Origin: Planococcus sp. CP5-4_YE
GTDB lineage: Bacteria; Bacillota; Bacilli; Bacillales_A; Planococcaceae
Assembly: GCF_019042655.1 (NCBI RefSeq)
Contig: NZ_JAHPZO010000007.1
Location: 1 to 64,000, forward strand
Reading direction: 5' to 3'
DNA: 64,000 bases
The translations under genes and the position numbers were made by a program. Of the stretch, positions 60,090-64,000 are shown piece after piece. Numbering within the stretch: the stretch's first letter is position 1; every line of letters starts with the position of its first letter. Below the pieces are notes generated by a model. That model saw only the letters and a list, made by a program, of their open reading frames with translations, did no database searches and was not told the origin of the DNA.

Positions 60090-60164
60090 ATGAAAAGGTA
60101 CAACGGTTAATCCAGGGGACTTCTCCCCTTTTTTACCGATGCCTTTTCCGCTCATGCCTTTTTT
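60081..60164 (+). terminator. Conditional terminator in the ptsG leader
   Basis: GGCATGAG (60081-60088) pairs with CTCATGCC (60151-60158), followed by TTTTTT. The loop contains a second hairpin AGGGG-ACTTCT-CCCCT with TTTTTT (about 60114-60134). The outer one overlaps the RAT and is the regulated stop. Confidence 0.8.
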
Positions 60165-60241
60165 GTATGCTTTAGCTTCTGCCAAACACGTTCCATCCCG
60201 TTTGATCCGCAGTAAGTTTTACCAATAAAGGAGGAAATTTT

Positions 60242-62302
60242 ATGTCTACTAATGTATTCGGTACATTGCAAAAAGTCGGGAAGGCATTGATGCTGCCTGT
60301 CGCACTCTTGCCCGCAGCAGGAATTTTGCTGGCATTCGGCACAAGCTTTTCACAAGACACATTTGTGGAAGCGGTACCATTCTTCGGCACCCCATGGGTC
60401 CAGTCATTGCTCTTTATCATGGCGGAAGCCGGTGGTGTAATCTTTGATAACTTGCCATTGCTCTTTGCAGTCGGCGTCGCAATCGGCTTAGCCGGCGGTG
60501 ACGGAGTCGCAGGCCTTGCCGCGATCATTGGCTATTTGATTATGAACGTCACGATGAAAGCAGTCGGCGGCATCACAGAAGAATTGGCCACTTCAGATCC
60601 TGCGTACGCCATGGTCCTTGGGATTCCAACCTTGCAGACCGGCGTCTTCGGCGGGATTATCGTCGGGATTTTGGCCGCTGCAATGTACAATAAATTCTAC
60701 AATATCAACTTGCCGCAATTTCTCGGATTCTTCGCCGGCAAGCGCTTCGTTCCGATCATTACCGCATTCTCGGCATTGTTTCTCGGTGTCGCGATGTACC
60801 TTGTGTGGCCTTTTGCACAGAACGGCCTGAACACGCTTTCTTATTTCATCCTAGACACAAACCGCACACTTGCGGCGTTCGTCTTCGGCCTTGTGGAACG
60901 CTCATTGATCCCATTCGGCCTTCACCATATTTTCTATTCGCCGTTCTGGTTTGAGTTCGGCACGTATACGAATGCCGCTGGCGAAATCATCCGCGGCGAC
61001 CAGCGCATCTTTATTGAACAACTGCGCGACGGTGTCGACTTCACAGCCGGCACGTTCATGACAGGCAAATATCCGTTCATGATGTTCGGCCTTCCAGCAG
61101 CGGCGCTTGCGATTTATCACTGCGCACGCCCTGAACGCAAGAAAGTCGTCGGCGGCATCATGGGTTCAGCTGCCCTTACTTCATTTTTGACAGGGATCAC
61201 TGAACCGCTTGAATTCGCATTCCTTTTCGTAGCACCTGTATTGTTCGGGATCCACGCAGTATTCGCTGGACTGTCCTTTATGATCATGCATATTCTTGAT
61301 GTTAAAATCGGCATGACTTTCTCCGGCGGCCTCATCGACTTCCTGCTGTTCGGCGTCATGCCGGGCAGAACGGAATGGTTCTGGGTTATCGTCGTCGGTC
61401 TGTTCTTCGCCGTCATTTACTATTTCGGCTTCCGTTTCGCCATCACGAAATTCAATTTGATGACGCCAGGACGTGAAGACGAAGAAGAAGACGAAGATGG
61501 CGATTCAGCCGTTGCCGGTGAACTGCCATACGAAATCCTGCAAGCGATGGGCGGACAGCAAAACATCACCCATCTCGATGCCTGCATCACCCGCCTGCGC
61601 GTCAGTGTAGAAGACAAGAGCGCAGTCGATAAAAATAAATTGAAAAAGCTCGGGGCTTCCGGTGTCATGGAAGTCGGCAATAACATCCAAGCAATCTTCG
61701 GGCCGGTTTCAGACAACCTGCGCGGGCAAATGCAAGACATCATCAACGGCAAAACGCCACGCACGAAACAAGATGTATCCCAGATAATCGACCAGGCGAA
61801 AGACGCGGGAGATGCACCGGTACGCCTCGGTACCGTTGATTTCGGCATCCCGATCACGGGCGACATCCTGCCGATCACGGATGTACCGGACCAAGTCTTT
61901 TCCGGAAGAATGGTCGGCGACGGCTTTGCAATCAAACCTTCTGAAGGCAAAGTGTTCTCGCCAGTGAACGGTGAAGTCGTGACTTTGTTCCCGACGAAAC
62001 ACGCTATTGGCTTGAAAGCGGACGACGGCACTGAATTGCTCATTCACATCGGCATCGACACTGTTCACTTGAAAGGCGAAGGCTTCACGGCTCACGTCGA
62101 ACAAGGCGACCTTGTCGAACAAGGACAATTATTGATGGAAATGGACCTCGCCTATATCGGCGAACACGCCCCGTCTATCATCACGCCGGTTGTCTTCACG
62201 AGCCTCCAAGAAGGACAGCAAGTGAACATCAAAACATCCGGCCGAGTAGCCGCGAATACGAAAGACTTGATTGAAATTACTAGCGGGAATGAAGAAGTGT
62301 AA
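60242..62302 (+). CDS. ptsG: PTS glucose-specific EIICBA component
   Basis: 686 residues in the order EIIC (1-430, about ten helices, '[11 protein letters not shown]', '[12 protein letters not shown]'), EIIB (about 440-515, phospho-Cys in '[12 protein letters not shown]') and EIIA (about 545-680, phospho-His in '[13 protein letters not shown]'). An acidic linker '[10 protein letters not shown]' joins EIIC to EIIB. It imports and phosphorylates glucose. Its expression is set by GlcT through the leader RAT. GGAGG precedes the ATG; a terminator follows. Confidence 0.96.
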   Translation: MSTNVFGTLQKVGKALMLPVALLPAAGILLAFGTSFSQDTFVEAVPFFGTPWVQSLLFIMAEAGGVIFDNLPLLFAVGVAIGLAGGDGVAGLAAIIGYLIMNVTMKAVGGITEELATSDPAYAMVLGIPTLQTGVFGGIIVGILAAAMYNKFYNINLPQFLGFFAGKRFVPIITAFSALFLGVAMYLVWPFAQNGLNTLSYFILDTNRTLAAFVFGLVERSLIPFGLHHIFYSPFWFEFGTYTNAAGEIIRGDQRIFIEQLRDGVDFTAGTFMTGKYPFMMFGLPAAALAIYHCARPERKKVVGGIMGSAALTSFLTGITEPLEFAFLFVAPVLFGIHAVFAGLSFMIMHILDVKIGMTFSGGLIDFLLFGVMPGRTEWFWVIVVGLFFAVIYYFGFRFAITKFNLMTPGREDEEEDEDGDSAVAGELPYEILQAMGGQQNITHLDACITRLRVSVEDKSAVDKNKLKKLGASGVMEVGNNIQAIFGPVSDNLRGQMQDIINGKTPRTKQDVSQIIDQAKDAGDAPVRLGTVDFGIPITGDILPITDVPDQVFSGRMVGDGFAIKPSEGKVFSPVNGEVVTLFPTKHAIGLKADDGTELLIHIGIDTVHLKGEGFTAHVEQGDLVEQGQLLMEMDLAYIGEHAPSIITPVVFTSLQEGQQVNIKTSGRVAANTKDLIEITSGNEEV

Positions 62303-62324
62303 AAGCTCCTTCCTTACCAGCTTC

Positions 62325-62371
62325 AAACCCGGACCGATGCGAATCTCTTCGCTCAGGTCCGGGTTTTCTTT
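62325..62371 (+). terminator. Terminator of ptsG
   Basis: 11-bp stem (62325-62335 with 62356-62366), 20-nt loop, then TTTTCTTT. Confidence 0.9.
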
Positions 62372-62401
62372 AAAATCGCCATACTTTGGAGGAATCAATC
62401 A

Positions 62402-63193
62402 ATGAAACTACTGACCTTGAATTGCCATGCCTGGCACGAAGAAAATCAACTGGACAAAATCCGCCATTTGGCATCGGCCATCGCCGAAAAACAATACGAC
62501 GTCATCGCCTTGCAGGAAGTCAATCAGTCGATTGACGAGCAACCAGAACATGTTATCAAGCACGATAATTACGCCTGGGTTCTGCTTAAGGAAATGGAGC
62601 AACTCGGCATGACAGGCTATTCGATGGTGTGGGATTTCTCCCACCTCGTCTACGGGCGCTACGAAGAAGGGCTGGTGATCTTGACGCGCCATGCCGTCAT
62701 CGATGAGCACAGCTTCTTCGTCAGCCAAAGCACTGACAAGCATTCCCCGAAAACGCGGAAGATTGTCGGCGCAACCATCCATTACGCCGACCAGCCCTTC
62801 ACATTCTATTCCTGCCATACGGGTTGGTGGCATGACAGCGTAGAGCCATTCAAATACCAGGCAGACCAGCTGCTTGAGCAGATGAACATAGAAGCCCCTG
62901 CCTTCCTGATGGGCGACTTCAATAACGACGCCTCGCTCGAACAACAAGGCTATGCTTACTTATTGGAAAACGGGCTGCACGACACCTACACATTAGCCGA
63001 GGAAAAAGACGCCGGCATCACCGTCAAAGGCAAAATCGCCGGCTGGAGCGAAAATAAACAGGACCTGCGCATCGACTTGATCCTCTCCACCGAACCCGTC
63101 ACCGTCAAATCGTCCAAAGTCATCTTCAACGGCGAACACAAGCCGCTGGTGTCGGACCATTTCGGTGTGGAAGTTCAGTTGGTAATGAATTAG
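62402..63193 (+). CDS. Endonuclease/exonuclease/phosphatase (EEP) family hydrolase
   Basis: 263 residues with the metal-dependent EEP core: 'LLTLNCHAWHEEN' , Mg-binding Glu in 'VIALQEVNQS', catalytic His in 'FYSCHTGWWHD', 'FLMGDFNND' and 'PLVSDHFGVEVQL' at the C-terminus. No signal peptide. The family cuts phosphodiesters in nucleic acids, lipids or inositol compounds; substrate unknown. TTGGAGGAATC precedes the ATG. Its last codons and stop form one arm of a repeat hairpin (63186-63217). Confidence 0.88.
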   Translation: MKLLTLNCHAWHEENQLDKIRHLASAIAEKQYDVIALQEVNQSIDEQPEHVIKHDNYAWVLLKEMEQLGMTGYSMVWDFSHLVYGRYEEGLVILTRHAVIDEHSFFVSQSTDKHSPKTRKIVGATIHYADQPFTFYSCHTGWWHDSVEPFKYQADQLLEQMNIEAPAFLMGDFNNDASLEQQGYAYLLENGLHDTYTLAEEKDAGITVKGKIAGWSENKQDLRIDLILSTEPVTVKSSKVIFNGEHKPLVSDHFGVEVQLVMN

Positions 63194-63308
63194 CGAAGAG
63201 TCAGCTGAGCTAATTCATTTACGACGCATTTGCACAGTAAATGTGGGAGCAATACTTTTATGTGCGACGCATTTACGCAGTAAATGTGGGAGCAATGGTT
63301 TTATGTGA
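63186..63308. repeat. Structured repeat and 43-bp tandem copies at the EEP gene end
   Basis: Hairpin TGAATTAGC (63186-63194, containing the stop codon) with GCTAATTCA (63209-63217). It overlaps a second hairpin CATTTAC (63216-63222) with GTAAATG (63237-63243). A 43-bp unit (63223-63265) is repeated with few changes at 63266-63308, where the hairpin is CATTTAC-GCA-GTAAATG (63270-63286). The tail GTGGGAGCAA matches the other members of the dispersed repeat family. Confidence 0.85.
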
Positions 63309-63335
63309 TGCTCGAACTCAAATAACTAGACAAAT

Positions 63336-63383
63336 AAAACCGCTTTCCCCCACGTATGCTGGACGGAAAAAGCGGTTTTTTCG
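63336..63383. terminator. Terminator between EEP gene and convergent oxidoreductase gene
   Basis: Arms AAAACCGCTTT (63336-63346) and AAAGCGGTTTT (63369-63379), T run on the plus side and A run on the left, so it can serve both genes. Confidence 0.88.
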
Positions 63384-63397
63384 TTGACTGTTTTTCA

Positions 63398-64000
63398 TTA
63401 AAGCAAAAGCTTCGTCACTTGCCGGGAGATCTCGTGCGTATTGATTGGGGACTCTATTTGGCCTTTGTGCACGCAGCGGATAAATTCGTCGAGTTCATAA
63501 TACATGGTATCGAACTCGTGCGGGATGGAAATATCTTCAGTCGTGCCGTCGCGGTATTTGATCAGCACGTGTTTCGGGTCACTAATTCTGTCGATTTCAA
63601 CGACGCCGTTTTCCCCTTGAATTTCACTCGGCAAATACGAATCCGAAATTTTCGAGTACATGACGACCGCTTCGCATTCGCCGTAATCGAGAATCATGCT
63701 GCCTTGCCCTTCCGCACCCGTCGACAACAGATAGCGGTTGCGCAATACGGCATCCGGCTCCCCCGCCAAATGGACGAGCGGCGCCAAGCCGTAAACGCCG
63801 AGATCCGTTTTCGCACCGTTACCGAGTTCCGGCTTAAACGCGTTTTCGATGATGCCTTCTTTGTATTTATCGTAGCGAGACGAATACTGGTTGTAATGGA
63901 ATACATAGCGGCGGACCGGGCCGATTTTATGCAGCTCTTCTTTCAGCCGCAGGAAAGTCGGCGTCACGGTCGATTTCATCGCTTCCATATAAGTCATGCC
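63398..64000 (-). CDS. Gfo/Idh/MocA family oxidoreductase, C-terminal part (cut by window edge)
   Basis: About 200 residues of the C-terminal substrate domain: 'GAKTDLGVYGLAPLVHLAGEPDAV' (key G-A-x-x-D-L-G-x-Y), 'EGQGSMILDYGECEAVVMYSK' and 'IQGENGVVEIDRISDP' are typical. The NAD(P)-binding N-terminus lies beyond 64000; the frame is open to the edge, so the ATG at 63997 is not the start. The family oxidises or reduces sugars, inositols and related compounds; substrate unknown. Confidence 0.85.
   Translation of the reverse strand, partial: GMTYMEAMKSTVTPTFLRLKEELHKIGPVRRYVFHYNQYSSRYDKYKEGIIENAFKPELGNGAKTDLGVYGLAPLVHLAGEPDAVLRNRYLLSTGAEGQGSMILDYGECEAVVMYSKISDSYLPSEIQGENGVVEIDRISDPKHVLIKYRDGTTEDISIPHEFDTMYYELDEFIRCVHKGQIESPINTHEISRQVTKLLL

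Overview
The window looks like chromosomal DNA of a Gram-positive bacterium of the Planococcaceae (Planococcus or a close relative). This is inferred from strong AGGAGG-type ribosome sites, frequent GTG/TTG starts, Bacillus-type gene sets (GlcT with a ptsG antiterminator site, NagR operator, CcpA-like cre sites, MsmX, YesM/YesN-type regulators) and the remnant of a C30-carotenoid gene. No rRNA, tRNA, intact insertion sequence, prophage or CRISPR array was seen.

Layout. 1-9 kb: end of an AIM24-like gene, a lipoprotein, an aldo/keto reductase, an ECF sigma factor / anti-sigma / ABC-2 transporter operon, a rifampin ADP-ribosyltransferase (arr), a 5'-truncated bile-acid:Na+ symporter gene and several small proteins. 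9-15 kb: a DUF4097 surface protein, an alpha/beta hydrolase, a cytochrome P450, then a fragment of a carotenoid desaturase/oxygenase fused against an AT-rich patch holding a flavin reductase-like gene, an NmrA-like gene and a TetR regulator. 15-23.5 kb: a MarR-controlled heterodimeric ABC exporter, a GAF-GAF-PAS-GGDEF-EAL protein and a secreted protein. 23.8-45.2 kb: a large galactose/galactoside region. It contains galM and a ROK repressor, divergent galK-galE-galT-msmX, then on the minus strand a YesN/YesM two-component system, a solute-binding protein, two permeases, and cytoplasmic GH36, GH35 and GH42 enzymes. Oligosaccharides would enter by the ABC importer (energised by MsmX), be cut inside the cell, and the galactose fed to the Leloir enzymes. 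45.5-50.4 kb: adenine deaminase, a small M50 metalloprotease, a divergent pair of nuclease-related small proteins and a quinone-oxidoreductase-like enzyme. 50.7-56.2 kb: the GlcNAc operon nagE-nagA-nagB-nagR plus a SIS-domain protein. 56.4-64 kb: a VanY-type peptidase, a pRiA4b ORF-3-like protein, glcT with ptsG and its RAT switch, an EEP-family hydrolase and part of a Gfo/Idh/MocA oxidoreductase.

The most unusual signal lies between genes. (1) A hairpin repeat of about 23 bp occurs about 18 times from 23.7 to 59.1 kb, mostly as same-direction pairs 64-87 bp apart. It often sits between a stop codon and its terminator, always in the same orientation relative to that gene. (2) A second repeat family (31.1, 37.7, 41.4-41.85 and 63.2 kb) has hairpin arms that differ in sequence between copies but stay complementary within each copy; at 63.2 kb one arm is the end of a coding gene. 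Both are candidates for undescribed RNA-level or mobile elements.
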